Virus record (IMG/VR): IMGVR_UViG_3300031963_000455
Span: 1 to 36,426 of that record
Length of the DNA stretch: 36,426 nucleotides
From: a virus
Strand: one strand, 5' to 3'
Positions 8,586 through 15,664 of this stretch are shown here, one piece after another. The notes below the pieces were generated by a model. That model was not told the origin of the DNA and ran no database searches. It saw only the letters and a list, made by a program, of their open reading frames with translations. Position numbers and translations under genes: made by a program. Positions within the stretch are counted from its first letter, which is position 1. Each line of letters opens with the position of its first letter.

Positions 8586-9920
8586 TCAGCTCAAGGCAGG
8601 AAGTGAGGATTGCTCCTCACCAGAATCCTCAACAGGTGCTTTCCCTTTGAGGGCTCGACGGATTGATTCTAAAGTCTGCCCTGCAATAGCCGTACCACCC
8701 ATGCCGAGGCTGCTATACAGGATTGTCTGCAGAGCAACTTCACGCTCATTCTTCATTTGCTGGTCTTCATAGCGGTTATAGGCTTCTGCGATATCCGCTT
8801 CTTGGATACCGGAATCAGGGTTCTTTGACTCACGCTTGAGGTCTACCCACTCATCCCTGAGATCAGCCGCTCGATTCAGATCGCCTCGATCGGCCAGACG
8901 GGCTCCAGCCTTGCGTGCGCCAAAGCGCCCACCAATCACCGCAGCCACCGCAGGCAGAACCCCTGTCGCGATGGGAATGCTCTTACCTAAGAACGTCACC
9001 TCAGGGCCGTGGATTCCTTCAGTCGTGGCCTTCAGCGGCATCGCGTTCCCGAAGAGGTACGACTTGTAGGCGTCGTATTCGCCCTTGGAAACATCAGGAC
9101 GCTCCTTGACGAATTCGTCATAGGGGAGCAGGGCTCCGGTTCTGCCGAGGAAGTAACGCGATCCCAACTCAGCCAGGGGATCAGCAGTTTGCGTGGGGTC
9201 AGCCTCACTCGGCACCGCTGCCTTGTAGCCCGGCTGCCGGTACGCATTTCCAACTGCAAGCGATATGCCGACCAACGCCGGCAGGGTCGTCGCCATCCGT
9301 ACCGTCCGATTCTTGATCAGCGGTGCCTGGCGCCCCGGTGCCTGGAAGTCCTGGGCCGCGTTCTGGGTCCCCTGCAGCATCGCGAGCTGCGTCAGAGCCT
9401 GCGGGGCATTCAGGAACCACCAGATATTACGGAGTCCATCGGACGCAAGATCCGCCACTCCGACACCAGCGGCCTGCGTCGCGGCAGCGCGGAAGCTGTC
9501 ACCTGTCGGCACGTCACCGCCGGGCACAGGAAATTTGCCGACGCGAACCGTGTTACGCCTGACCTCGGCATCGCCCTCCATGTCGAGCGCCGGATCGCCG
9601 TCTCGATAGGCGTCGAGTTGGCGAACCTCTTGCTCGCCGAAGCCGCCGAGGGGGATCCTGCCAATGGCCTCTTTAACTTTTCCCGCTCGCTCTGGAAGCA
9701 GATCTGTCAGTGCTTTGCCAGCTTTTGTCTGGGCGATGTTTTCCGGTAATCGCTGGCGGGCGTAGTTCAGCAGCTGCGACCCCTGGAGCATTTGCTCGAC
9801 GGGGGTGCCTTCGTACTCGTCTCCGAGGCGGCGGCGAATCAGCGCCTGCGCTGCACCAGGCAGGGCAACTGCGGATCGCTCGAAGCCGTACAGCAGTTCG
9901 TCACGAGAGAACTCAGCCAT
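8586..9920 (-). CDS. Large virion-associated protein, possible ejection protein
   Basis: This 444-residue protein starts MAEFSRDELLYGFERSAVAL. It has three weakly hydrophobic stretches (about residues 210-228, 317-335 and 400-420), Gly/Ala-rich segments and a charged region (about 345-395). Such mixed helical, partly membrane-compatible proteins are common among phage internal or ejection proteins. Its start overlaps the stop of the upstream gene (ATGA at 9920). No enzymatic signature such as a transglycosylase motif is evident. Function is inferred from context only. Confidence 0.8.
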   Translation of the reverse strand: MAEFSRDELLYGFERSAVALPGAAQALIRRRLGDEYEGTPVEQMLQGSQLLNYARQRLPENIAQTKAGKALTDLLPERAGKVKEAIGRIPLGGFGEQEVRQLDAYRDGDPALDMEGDAEVRRNTVRVGKFPVPGGDVPTGDSFRAAATQAAGVGVADLASDGLRNIWWFLNAPQALTQLAMLQGTQNAAQDFQAPGRQAPLIKNRTVRMATTLPALVGISLAVGNAYRQPGYKAAVPSEADPTQTADPLAELGSRYFLGRTGALLPYDEFVKERPDVSKGEYDAYKSYLFGNAMPLKATTEGIHGPEVTFLGKSIPIATGVLPAVAAVIGGRFGARKAGARLADRGDLNRAADLRDEWVDLKRESKNPDSGIQEADIAEAYNRYEDQQMKNEREVALQTILYSSLGMGGTAIAGQTLESIRRALKGKAPVEDSGEEQSSLPALS

Positions 9921-10429
9921 CAGCTCAGCAATGCTCCGCCTCCGGTCAGCAGGGAGCTCAGCAGTGCTTCTTGCATCAGCCTCTCCTCTTCTTGGGCCAC
10001 AAGCTGCTCTTGCTCGCGCTTGCTCTGGCCTTCCATAGCTCGCTCATAGACGCCCGATGCAATGGGGCGAGGCGCGAACATCGGCAGCGGCGCCGCCAGG
10101 ATGTCGCCAGCGGTCATAGCCTGCGACAGTTTCTGCGCGCGTTCTGCGCTCTTGCCCGCATACTTAGCGGCCGGGTAGAGAGCCTCCCCGACGGCCCTAC
10201 CTGCGCCGCTACCAAGAAACGAGCTGCCGGCACCGATCAACATGTCTTCGGCAGCCAGCGCGATGCGGTCACTGAGAGGAGTTCCCTCCGGAGCCATGCC
10301 GGCGCTAATCAACGCGAAACCAGCCTCAGGCCCCAGGCGCAGAGCCCACTCTCCTTTACTTTGCGGAAGGATGTCTCGCAATAGCGCCCCAAGATTCTTG
10401 AGGCCCATGGCCATACGTGGGCCAGCCAT
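9920..10429 (-). CDS. Hypothetical virion-associated protein
   Basis: This 169-residue, Ala/Gly/Leu-rich protein has moderately hydrophobic regions around residues 45-75 and a Gln/Glu-rich helix near 135-155, ending in a Gly/Leu tail. Both ends overlap neighbours: its ATG shares bases with the preceding stop (TAATG at 10429) and its stop overlaps the next start (ATGA at 9920). This arrangement indicates a tightly coupled operon. Probably another member of the internal-protein set. Confidence 0.78.
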   Translation of the reverse strand: MAGPRMAMGLKNLGALLRDILPQSKGEWALRLGPEAGFALISAGMAPEGTPLSDRIALAAEDMLIGAGSSFLGSGAGRAVGEALYPAAKYAGKSAERAQKLSQAMTAGDILAAPLPMFAPRPIASGVYERAMEGQSKREQEQLVAQEEERLMQEALLSSLLTGGGALLS

Positions 10430-10707
10430 TACGCCATTCCTCCGTTGTCAGGTGCTGCGGGGCCAAAGGGGCCGTTCGCCCAGAAGCCGGTCCAGTCCTT
10501 GAAGTAACCCTTCATGTTGGGGTCTTTGGTGCTGACCCCGAATTCACCAACCATGCCGATGTTGTCTGCGAGCTGCTTACCCGCAAAACGAATCGGTGTG
10601 CCGGCCTCATATCCAAAGGTGACCGGAGCCTCGGCTCGAGTGAGCTTGTTATCCACTCCCTGACCCAAGGCAGTGGCAACATCTTTGCCGTCGTACCTGA
10701 ACGCCAC
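10429..10707 (-). CDS. Hypothetical small virion-arm protein
   Basis: This 92-residue protein begins MAFRYDGKDVATALGQG and ends GPAAPDNGGMA. It is Gly/Asp/Lys-rich, without hydrophobic segments or Cys, and looks like a compact beta or mixed fold. It is encoded after a gap of 36 bases from the upstream 79-residue gene and is coupled to the downstream gene by a TAATG overlap. Not recognised. Confidence 0.72.
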   Translation of the reverse strand: MAFRYDGKDVATALGQGVDNKLTRAEAPVTFGYEAGTPIRFAGKQLADNIGMVGEFGVSTKDPNMKGYFKDWTGFWANGPFGPAAPDNGGMA

Positions 10708-10743
10708 GGGGCAGTCGTCCCAATGCGATTCAGTCTAACGAAG

Positions 10744-10983
10744 CTATTTACTGATCACATTCTTGTAGAAGTTGGCTTTTCGCACCATCTTCTCTGAATG
10801 CTGATCAGGGTTGGCCAGGACTTTCTCGGCGAACTCTTTACGGCCCTCCGGGCTGTCGGCATGTCCAGCCTTGGTAGCCGCAGTTGTAAACGTGCCGCCG
10901 GTTCCACCCTTGCTCGCTGGCTTGCTCATCTTTTGGAAGGCCTGCGCTAATCCGCGGGCCTTCTCTCTTTTCGCGCTGTTCAT
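10744..10983 (-). CDS. Hypothetical small basic protein
   Basis: This 79-residue, lysine-rich protein starts MNSAKREKARGLAQAFQKM and has a Gly/Thr-rich centre and a charged C-terminal helix. It directly follows the 867-residue gene with an ATGA overlap at 10980-10983. No domain recognised. Basic charge could reflect nucleic-acid contact in the virion, but nothing specific shows this. Confidence 0.72.
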   Translation of the reverse strand: MNSAKREKARGLAQAFQKMSKPASKGGTGGTFTTAATKAGHADSPEGRKEFAEKVLANPDQHSEKMVRKANFYKNVISK

Positions 10984-13580
10984 CGACCAGTCATGCGGCC
11001 CAGCCTGCGCTTCAGTAGCTCATCCGCCATCGCAGTCGGTGCGCTCTTAGGGCTGGCGGGCGCGTTCAGCAGGGATTCCTGGACAGTATTAGTCGATGCC
11101 AGTACAGGCGCGGTTGACGCTTTCTCCTCGAGAGCCCGCTGCTTCTGTTGCGCTTCCATGTATTGGGCCACGTCATCGATATAAGAAGCCGTATACCCGC
11201 CTGCGCGGGCGGCTCGATCAGAGCGCCCGAATAGAGCGTCCGCCATGCCGCGTTGCAGCGTATTGAGCTGCAGCTCGCCCTGCCGGGTGCCGCCACCCGC
11301 CCCCTCGGGTGCTTGCTGCGTGAAGAATCGGTTGAACAGTTCTGCCGGCACATATTGCACGACTTGTTCGGGATTGCGCGTGCCAACCTGCGGGGCGCGC
11401 TCTGCCATATACCTAGCCAGATCACGCGTTACGGGGTCTAAGGCGTTGGCCGGGAAGCGCACATCGCCTTCCAGCCCGGGGATAATGGGCTGGCTGGCCC
11501 GCGCTCGACGGGTCGCAGCGCTCACCTGAGGCTTCGGTTCCACTGCGCGAGCTTCCACTCGAGGCTCGCCGCTGCCGACGCCGCGTTTGACCAGATCAGA
11601 GATCGCCTTTTCGTACGTCTGCCGTGCGTTATCAGTAGTGGGACGTGTCCGCCCCCTTAGCTCACTCGCTCGCTGCTTGGCTGCCTCCAGGATGCGGGCC
11701 GCTCCTGCTTGCCCAGTGACTGCTACCAAAGGCTCAGCGGCGGCGGCGGTCAGTACACCGCGACGAACATCTGTGTCAGAGGGAGGCGCACCCGCCAATT
11801 GCTCAAGAACGTCAACGACGCCCAGCAGGGGGTTGGCCGCACTCGTATTGATTGGGAAGCCTGCTTCGCTTAGGAGCCTCCGCTGGTAGTCAGCGACGAC
11901 GGGGTCCGTGCTGCGGAGGTTCATCAGCGACCCCCACTTCGCTTCGCCGGGCATTGGACTTGCAGCGGCGGGGGCGTAGCGATTCCCGGTCGATCGCTCC
12001 TCGATGACACCAGGGTCGCCGTATGCCTGGCCGGGTGCTCCGTACGCTTCCAGTGCAACGGCGTCGATCAAATCGTCCAGCGCGGCATAGAACTCGGGCG
12101 TTCGTTTCTGTCCGCTTCCAATGCGTACGTCAGCAACTCTCGGTTCGCCCGGCTCGGCGGGCTCCTGGAAGTAGTCGGCAATGGGCGCGGGCTTCCCGTC
12201 AGGGCGGCGCTTGGATCCCAGCGCGAAAACTTCGCGCCCTGGCTGGTTGACGAGGACATCGCTGTAACCACGACCGCCGCCAGCGAGCATGTCTTCCGTG
12301 AAGACACCGATCGGGGTCCGATATTTCAGCGAAAGGGCGTTGACAGCTTCCGCGAAGGTCGGGTTGCGGTACGAAGCCCCTGCATCCATGCCGAATGAGG
12401 GGTCGTCCTTCGGGCGCAGGCCGTAGCGTTCTTGCCCAACATCAGGTACCGGGACATTGAGTGACTCCTGGTCGTACCCGCCTGAGACATCCTTCTCGAT
12501 TGGGTTCTGCACGAGGTCCAGACCCAGTCGTGAGACCACTGCATCCGACACCTCGCCGTACGGGTTCACATACAGAACCTGTGCATCCCGCAGCGATGGC
12601 GCAAATTTGTCGCCGTTGTAGTACTGGGCGGCCTGCATCACAGGGCCACTGACATCCGAGTAGGGACCGGCCGCTTTCCCAGAGCTCCAGACCTGCTGGT
12701 TCTTGGGCGCGATCACGAACGGCAGGAGGATGTCGTCCGCCTTGAACTCCATCCCTTGCGACAGGACGCTGCCAGGGGTTCTCAGGACAGCTGCTTCTTC
12801 GTTGCCTCGCTTTTCTTTGCGGAATGAGTTGCGACGACCGCCAACCGTACGGCCAAGACCCAGCGCATTTGCCGCCAAACCGGTCTCTTCTGCGTTGAGT
12901 TGCTCGATTTGGCCCTGAACTCGGGCCAGCAGCGCCAATTTCGCCTTGCTTTCGGGGTCCAGCGCGTCGATTTGGGCTTCGATCGGCAGCGAGGGGTCGA
13001 TCAAACCCTGATTCGCGGCCTTTAGGACGACATCGAGCCCCTGATCACGGCCGATTTCGCCCAATTGAGCGACTTTCGCGCTGAGTTCGGCGGGGATTTG
13101 CCCCTGTACTGCGCCGGATGCCGCTGCCAACCGCACTGCATCGGACAGCTCGAGGGCCTCGCCGCCCGGCATCGTCATGTATTCACGGGCCAGCAGGGCG
13201 GTGTTCCGGTCAACCGGAGCACCCACCGCCTGCGACATGCCGGCAACCAGGCCATCGACGCCTGCATCAAGAAGCTGTTGGCGCGCAATCTCGTCTTGGA
13301 CCGCGATTTGCTGTGCAGCGCGGTCCATCTGAGAACCAGCCCGGGTGCCGCCGCGTCCGTACTCCTTCAGCGAGCCGCTGTCCAGCAGGATGCCGCGAAT
13401 CTCCTCCGGCGAGTAGCGAGCTTCCGGCGGGGGGAGCCCGGGTACATTTTGTGGTTGCGGAGTTGCATCACTATATATACCTAACTTGCGACGTTTTTCG
13501 TATTCCTCTGGCCGAAATTTCCGCAGATATTCCTCTTCGCTGATTTGCCGCGGAGCCATCGCGTAAACCCGTTCACGCAT
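10980..13580 (-). CDS. Large internal virion-type protein, first gene of the left arm
   Basis: From the ATG at 13580 the product has 867 residues. The frame could start four codons earlier at a TTG (13592), but ATG is preferred. It is a largely soluble protein with Ala/Gln-rich helical parts (residues about 60-240), a mixed central region (about 270-560) rich in Asp, Pro and Tyr, and a C-terminal helical region with Arg/Ala clusters. It is the longest protein in the window and the promoter-proximal gene of the minus-strand virion arm. Very long, motif-poor proteins here are often internal or tail-tip virion proteins. No transglycosylase, protease or polymerase motif was seen, and function is unresolved. 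Confidence 0.82.
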   Translation of the reverse strand: MRERVYAMAPRQISEEEYLRKFRPEEYEKRRKLGIYSDATPQPQNVPGLPPPEARYSPEEIRGILLDSGSLKEYGRGGTRAGSQMDRAAQQIAVQDEIARQQLLDAGVDGLVAGMSQAVGAPVDRNTALLAREYMTMPGGEALELSDAVRLAAASGAVQGQIPAELSAKVAQLGEIGRDQGLDVVLKAANQGLIDPSLPIEAQIDALDPESKAKLALLARVQGQIEQLNAEETGLAANALGLGRTVGGRRNSFRKEKRGNEEAAVLRTPGSVLSQGMEFKADDILLPFVIAPKNQQVWSSGKAAGPYSDVSGPVMQAAQYYNGDKFAPSLRDAQVLYVNPYGEVSDAVVSRLGLDLVQNPIEKDVSGGYDQESLNVPVPDVGQERYGLRPKDDPSFGMDAGASYRNPTFAEAVNALSLKYRTPIGVFTEDMLAGGGRGYSDVLVNQPGREVFALGSKRRPDGKPAPIADYFQEPAEPGEPRVADVRIGSGQKRTPEFYAALDDLIDAVALEAYGAPGQAYGDPGVIEERSTGNRYAPAAASPMPGEAKWGSLMNLRSTDPVVADYQRRLLSEAGFPINTSAANPLLGVVDVLEQLAGAPPSDTDVRRGVLTAAAAEPLVAVTGQAGAARILEAAKQRASELRGRTRPTTDNARQTYEKAISDLVKRGVGSGEPRVEARAVEPKPQVSAATRRARASQPIIPGLEGDVRFPANALDPVTRDLARYMAERAPQVGTRNPEQVVQYVPAELFNRFFTQQAPEGAGGGTRQGELQLNTLQRGMADALFGRSDRAARAGGYTASYIDDVAQYMEAQQKQRALEEKASTAPVLASTNTVQESLLNAPASPKSAPTAMADELLKRRLGRMTGR

Positions 13581-13641
13581 TACGTCAGACAAGTCTATCG
13601 AGACTCACGCTGCGCACCCGCGCGGGGGGTCACTCTGTGTG

Positions 13642-13669
13642 TCGTGTAAAACGCCAAAATTTCACACGA
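13642..13669. promoter_or_regulatory. Inverted repeat TCGTGT...ACACGA
   Basis: Six-base arms are separated by 16 bases that are A/T-rich, about 60-90 bases upstream of the first left-arm gene. This is operator-like in position. Nothing else identifies a protein that would bind it. Confidence 0.35.
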
Positions 13670-13811
13670 GGAAGCGCAGAGCTAATGCAAGGCCGCTCCC
13701 CTGAAAAGCTCAAAATTTTTATTGCGCCGCGCGGTAGACATCAAACACCCCCGCCAGGTTGGGATTGCTGTCAAACAAAAAAAAGAAGTAGAGAGCGCGC
13801 CGCGCCACGTG

Positions 13812-13825
13812 TGCTGATGTCAGCA
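13812..13825. promoter_or_regulatory. Perfect inverted repeat TGCTGA-TG-TCAGCA
   Basis: Six-base perfect arms with a two-base spacer lie inside the divergent region. The compact symmetry resembles a dimeric repressor site. No regulator in the window can be assigned to it. Confidence 0.4.
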
Positions 13826-14363
13826 GACGCCAACGCGCGCAAGGCAGTGGTACAGCAACGGTACACATCAACAATCCACGCGGACACTTTTGCACACAAA
13901 TGCACGCGACGCTGTTGCTTCACCACGCGCAACACTCTTAAGCTTTCACTCGCTACTGCACATCAACGCGCTAGCTATAACCCAGCACGCGTACATAACA
14001 CTGCACGCACACGCGCGTAACTAGGCGGCTCGCATCCGCTCATACCCCCGTTCACTCGTGACGCGGTGGGGCCAAATCCACTGCCCACCGGGGTTCTAGG
14101 GAGCGGGGTGCTCTTTTCGTTTCTCTATTCTATCGCGTCTTGTTGTTGTCTTTTGCTGCGATTGCACGCTTTGTTGTGCATCCAGCACATTGCTACCAAC
14201 GCAAGTCTCCTCTCACTGGAGAGTTGCTTCTGTTGCCCTATTCCGCTCCGCTCTGCTCCCTTCTGCTCTCTTGCGCTCCGGCTCGCTCCGCCCCGGCTGC
14301 GCTGTTAAATCGCGCCAAGGGTACACGCCGTGCGCGTTAAACACTCGGGTTCGTGTTCGTGAA

Positions 14364-14398
14364 CTCTCTCAGCAGTGCATACGCGCTGCCTGACTTCG
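14364..14398 (+). promoter_or_regulatory. R-box 1 (conserved block ending at start codon)
   Basis: This is the first copy of the recurrent block CTCTCTCAGCAGTGCAT followed by ACGCGCTGCCTGACTTCG. It ends at the base before the ATG at 14399. There is no Shine-Dalgarno sequence and no TATAAT-like hexamer inside it. Candidate phage promoter or RNA element. Confidence 0.6.
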
Positions 14399-14569
14399 AT
14401 GACCACCACCACCAAGACCCGCTACTTCGCGGTTGCCATCACCTCCGCCGGTGAATTCATCCCCTTCGGCCCGGGCTTCCCCTCCGAGGACGACGCCTGG
14501 CGCTGGCTGCACTACGACGCAGCGCTCTTCCCCGAGCACAAATCGATCGATGTCTTTCCGATCGCCTGA
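14399..14569 (+). CDS. Small hypothetical protein, first gene of the accessory array
   Basis: The ATG at 14399 gives 56 residues, MTTTTKTRYFAVAITSAGEF onward. I chose it over the upstream in-frame ATG because the conserved R-box ends exactly at 14398, as it does before the next two genes. The product is a compact acidic/aromatic protein (Phe, Pro, Trp, Asp-rich) without Cys or membrane segments. It forms a monocistronic unit, with an R-box before it and a terminator directly after. Function unknown. Confidence 0.75.
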   Translation: MTTTTKTRYFAVAITSAGEFIPFGPGFPSEDDAWRWLHYDAALFPEHKSIDVFPIA

Positions 14570-14575
14570 CCACTT

Positions 14576-14608
14576 GCCCTCACTCGCATCCGCGGGTGGG
14601 GGCTTTTT
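14576..14608 (+). terminator. Rho-independent terminator T1
   Basis: A GC-rich stem (GCCCTCACTCG pairing with CGGGTGGGGGC, two G-U pairs) is followed by TTTTT. It sits seven bases after the stop of the 56-residue gene. Confidence 0.85.
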
Positions 14609-14615
14609 GCGTGAA

Positions 14616-14650
14616 CTCTCTCAGCAGTGCATGCGCGCTGCCTGACTTCG
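14616..14650 (+). promoter_or_regulatory. R-box 2
   Basis: Copy of the conserved block differing from R-box 1 by one base. It starts eight bases after the T run of T1 and ends directly before the ATG at 14651. Confidence 0.65.
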
Positions 14651-14839
14651 ATGCGCAATCCCTTCCTCGCCATCGCCGCCGGTACCTCCATCGGCTTTCT
14701 CCTGGTCGGCGTCTTCCATGCCGGCGTTGCCCGGCTTGATCGCGCCACCCGTGATCAATGCGCCACCCAAGACTGGCCGGCTCACAAGCACGCAGCTCAC
14801 TCCGAGTTCTGCCGCACCTACATGGTCAAGGCTTTCTGA
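14651..14839 (+). CDS. Small single-pass membrane or secreted protein
   Basis: This protein has 62 residues. It starts at the ATG that directly follows R-box 2. Residues about 5-27 are hydrophobic (FLAIAAGTSIGFLLVGVF), a signal anchor or signal peptide. A His/Asp/Cys-bearing tail follows, with two Cys residues (CATQDW and FCRTY) that could form a disulfide if exported. It is monocistronic: terminator T2 follows seven bases after the stop. Function unknown; envelope location is likely. Confidence 0.75.
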   Translation: MRNPFLAIAAGTSIGFLLVGVFHAGVARLDRATRDQCATQDWPAHKHAAHSEFCRTYMVKAF

Positions 14840-14845
14840 TTCCCT

Positions 14846-14880
14846 GCCCTCACTCCGTTTGCTCGGGGTGGGGGCTTTTT
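14846..14880 (+). terminator. Rho-independent terminator T2
   Basis: The stem GCCCTCACTCCG / CGGGGTGGGGGC is followed by TTTTT. Same design as T1. Confidence 0.85.
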
Positions 14881-14887
14881 CATCGCC

Positions 14888-14921
14888 CTCTCTCAGCAGT
14901 GCATGCGCGCTGCTTGCTTCG
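14888..14921 (+). promoter_or_regulatory. R-box 3
   Basis: Conserved block with the 3' part changed to GCTGCTTGCTTCG. It still ends directly before the ATG at 14922. It lies seven bases after T2. Confidence 0.65.
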
Positions 14922-15119
14922 ATGAACACCTACGGCTGGATCGGCTACATCCTTGGCTCGGTCGGCGGACTCGCTCTCGGCTGCCTCCTCTACGGCGGCA
15001 TCGGCTATCTCCTCTTCGGCACAGGCGGGCTCATAGGCGGCTGCGGCGCAGCAGTCGGCTTTGCCCTCTACGGCCTGGGCCACATCAACCCCTTCAGGAC
15101 CCCGGAACTTTTCCGCTAG
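14922..15119 (+). CDS. Small glycine-rich two-helix membrane protein
   Basis: This 65-residue protein has two hydrophobic Gly-rich segments (about residues 6-30 and 33-55, including GGLIGGCGAAVGFALYGLG) and a short polar C-terminal tail. Size and topology resemble small holins or glycine-zipper membrane proteins, but it is not near the endolysin and no family is recognised. The ATG directly after R-box 3 fixes the start. Terminator T3 follows, so it forms its own transcription unit. Confidence 0.75.
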   Translation: MNTYGWIGYILGSVGGLALGCLLYGGIGYLLFGTGGLIGGCGAAVGFALYGLGHINPFRTPELFR

Positions 15120-15142
15120 CACCCCTCCAAATTCCGCCTCCT

Positions 15143-15176
15143 GCCCTCGCTCGTTTTCACGGGTGGGGGCTTTTTT
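15143..15176 (+). terminator. Rho-independent terminator T3
   Basis: The stem GCCCTCGCTCG / CGGGTGGGGGC has a TTTTCA loop and is followed by TTTTTT. Confidence 0.85.
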
Positions 15177-15182
15177 ATTGCC

Positions 15183-15214
15183 CTCTTTCAGCAGTGCATC
15201 CGCGCTGACTGACT
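15183..15214 (+). promoter_or_regulatory. R-box 4
   Basis: Conserved block (CTCTTTCAGCAGTGCATCCGCGCTGACTGACTG). Unlike copies 1-3 it is separated from its start codon by a structured leader of about 45 bases. Confidence 0.6.
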
Positions 15215-15220
15215 GACGGC

Positions 15221-15258
15221 ATGTGGTTCTTTCGCCCCGGGGCACCCGGGTTACCACC
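15221..15258 (+). promoter_or_regulatory. Structured leader A (GGTTCTTTCGC box plus CCCGGG hairpin)
   Basis: The leader has a GTGGTTCTTTCGC block, then a hairpin CCCGGG-GCA-CCCGGG (15236-15250), then ACCACC directly before the ATG at 15259. The leader of the 168-residue gene downstream has the same order with a different sixth base pair. Confidence 0.55.
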
Positions 15259-15531
15259 ATGACGGAAGGCAAGCTCTACCGTCTCAGCCAGCAACTCCGC
15301 CTCCTGGCACGCGCTGGCGTCACCCTCACCGAGGACGGCCGCAAGCTGCACGGCGAGATCTCTCAGGAGATCGAAGTCGCGCGCGCTCACCTCGAGGCCA
15401 TGATCGATCAGGTCATGGACGGCCACCCCCTCGGCGATCTCCAGCGCCGGCACATCGCCTGGTGCCAGCAGATTGCTGAGCTCAACCGCCCAGCAATACA
15501 TCAGCTCGAGCTGGAGGTTTGCCCCTTCTGA
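15259..15531 (+). CDS. Small helical hypothetical protein
   Basis: This 90-residue protein begins MTEGKLYRLSQQLRLLARAG. It is mostly amphipathic helix with many Leu, Gln, His and Glu, and a single Cys near the end (VCPF). The ATG at 15259 is preferred to upstream in-frame codons because the shared leader ends here. It is monocistronic between R-box 4 and T4. No domain recognised; a helical oligomer or nucleic-acid-associated protein is possible but unproven. Confidence 0.75.
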   Translation: MTEGKLYRLSQQLRLLARAGVTLTEDGRKLHGEISQEIEVARAHLEAMIDQVMDGHPLGDLQRRHIAWCQQIAELNRPAIHQLELEVCPF

Positions 15532-15550
15532 GCTCGAGCGCGCTTCACTT

Positions 15551-15584
15551 GCCCTCACTCGCTGTTGCGGGTGGGGGCTTTTTT
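15551..15584 (+). terminator. Rho-independent terminator T4
   Basis: The stem GCCCTCACTCGC / GCGGGTGGGGGC is followed by TTTTTT. Confidence 0.85.
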
Positions 15585-15589
15585 ATTGC

Positions 15590-15624
15590 CTCTCTTCAGC
15601 AGTGCATTGGCGCTGCCTGATTCG
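15590..15624 (+). promoter_or_regulatory. R-box 5
   Basis: Conserved block CTCTCTTCAGCAGTGCATTGGCGCTGCCTGATTCG, six bases after T4, followed by a structured leader. Confidence 0.6.
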
Positions 15625-15628
15625 AGGC

Positions 15629-15664
15629 GTGGTTCTTTCGCCCCGGCACCGCCGGGAACACCAC
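15629..15664 (+). promoter_or_regulatory. Structured leader B (GGTTCTTTCGC box plus CCCGGC/GCCGGG hairpin)
   Basis: The same GTGGTTCTTTCGC block as leader A is followed by a hairpin CCCGGC-ACC-GCCGGG (15642-15656) and AACACCAC before the ATG at 15665. The innermost pair is C-G here and G-C in leader A, so pairing is kept while sequence differs. Confidence 0.55.

Larger units (their letters stand above)
13581..14363. promoter_or_regulatory. Divergent intergenic control region
   Basis: This is about 780 bases without a convincing gene, between the minus-strand virion arm and the plus-strand accessory array. It is rich in ACGCG/GCGCGC words. It holds several inverted repeats: TCGTGT/ACACGA at 13642-13669, TGCTGA-TG-TCAGCA at 13812-13825, and CGGTGGG/CCCACCG at 14064-14090. 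After these comes a pyrimidine-rich stretch with repeated CTCCG and CTGCT words (about 14250-14300). The ORFs running through it are Cys/Leu/Ser-rich readings of low-complexity sequence. It must contain promoters for both arms; a replication origin is possible but not shown. Confidence 0.6.

Noticed and set aside
74-13045. Long plus-strand ORFs over the left arm (for example 2358..2918 and 9009..9749)
   Set aside because: They are antisense to minus-strand genes with packaging motifs and coupled starts, and look like shadow readings rich in Arg, Ala and Leu.
13637-14340. Plus-strand ORFs of 60-130 codons in the divergent intergenic region
   Set aside because: They read as Cys/Leu/Ser or Arg/Thr-rich low-complexity sequence, have no R-box or supporting context, and overlap each other in several frames. 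Read as non-coding.
14364-15624. R-box copies as ends of a transposable element or CRISPR repeats
   Set aside because: Copies are spaced by genes of different lengths and no transposase is present; spacing is far too long and irregular for CRISPR. They follow terminators and end at start codons, so regulation fits better.
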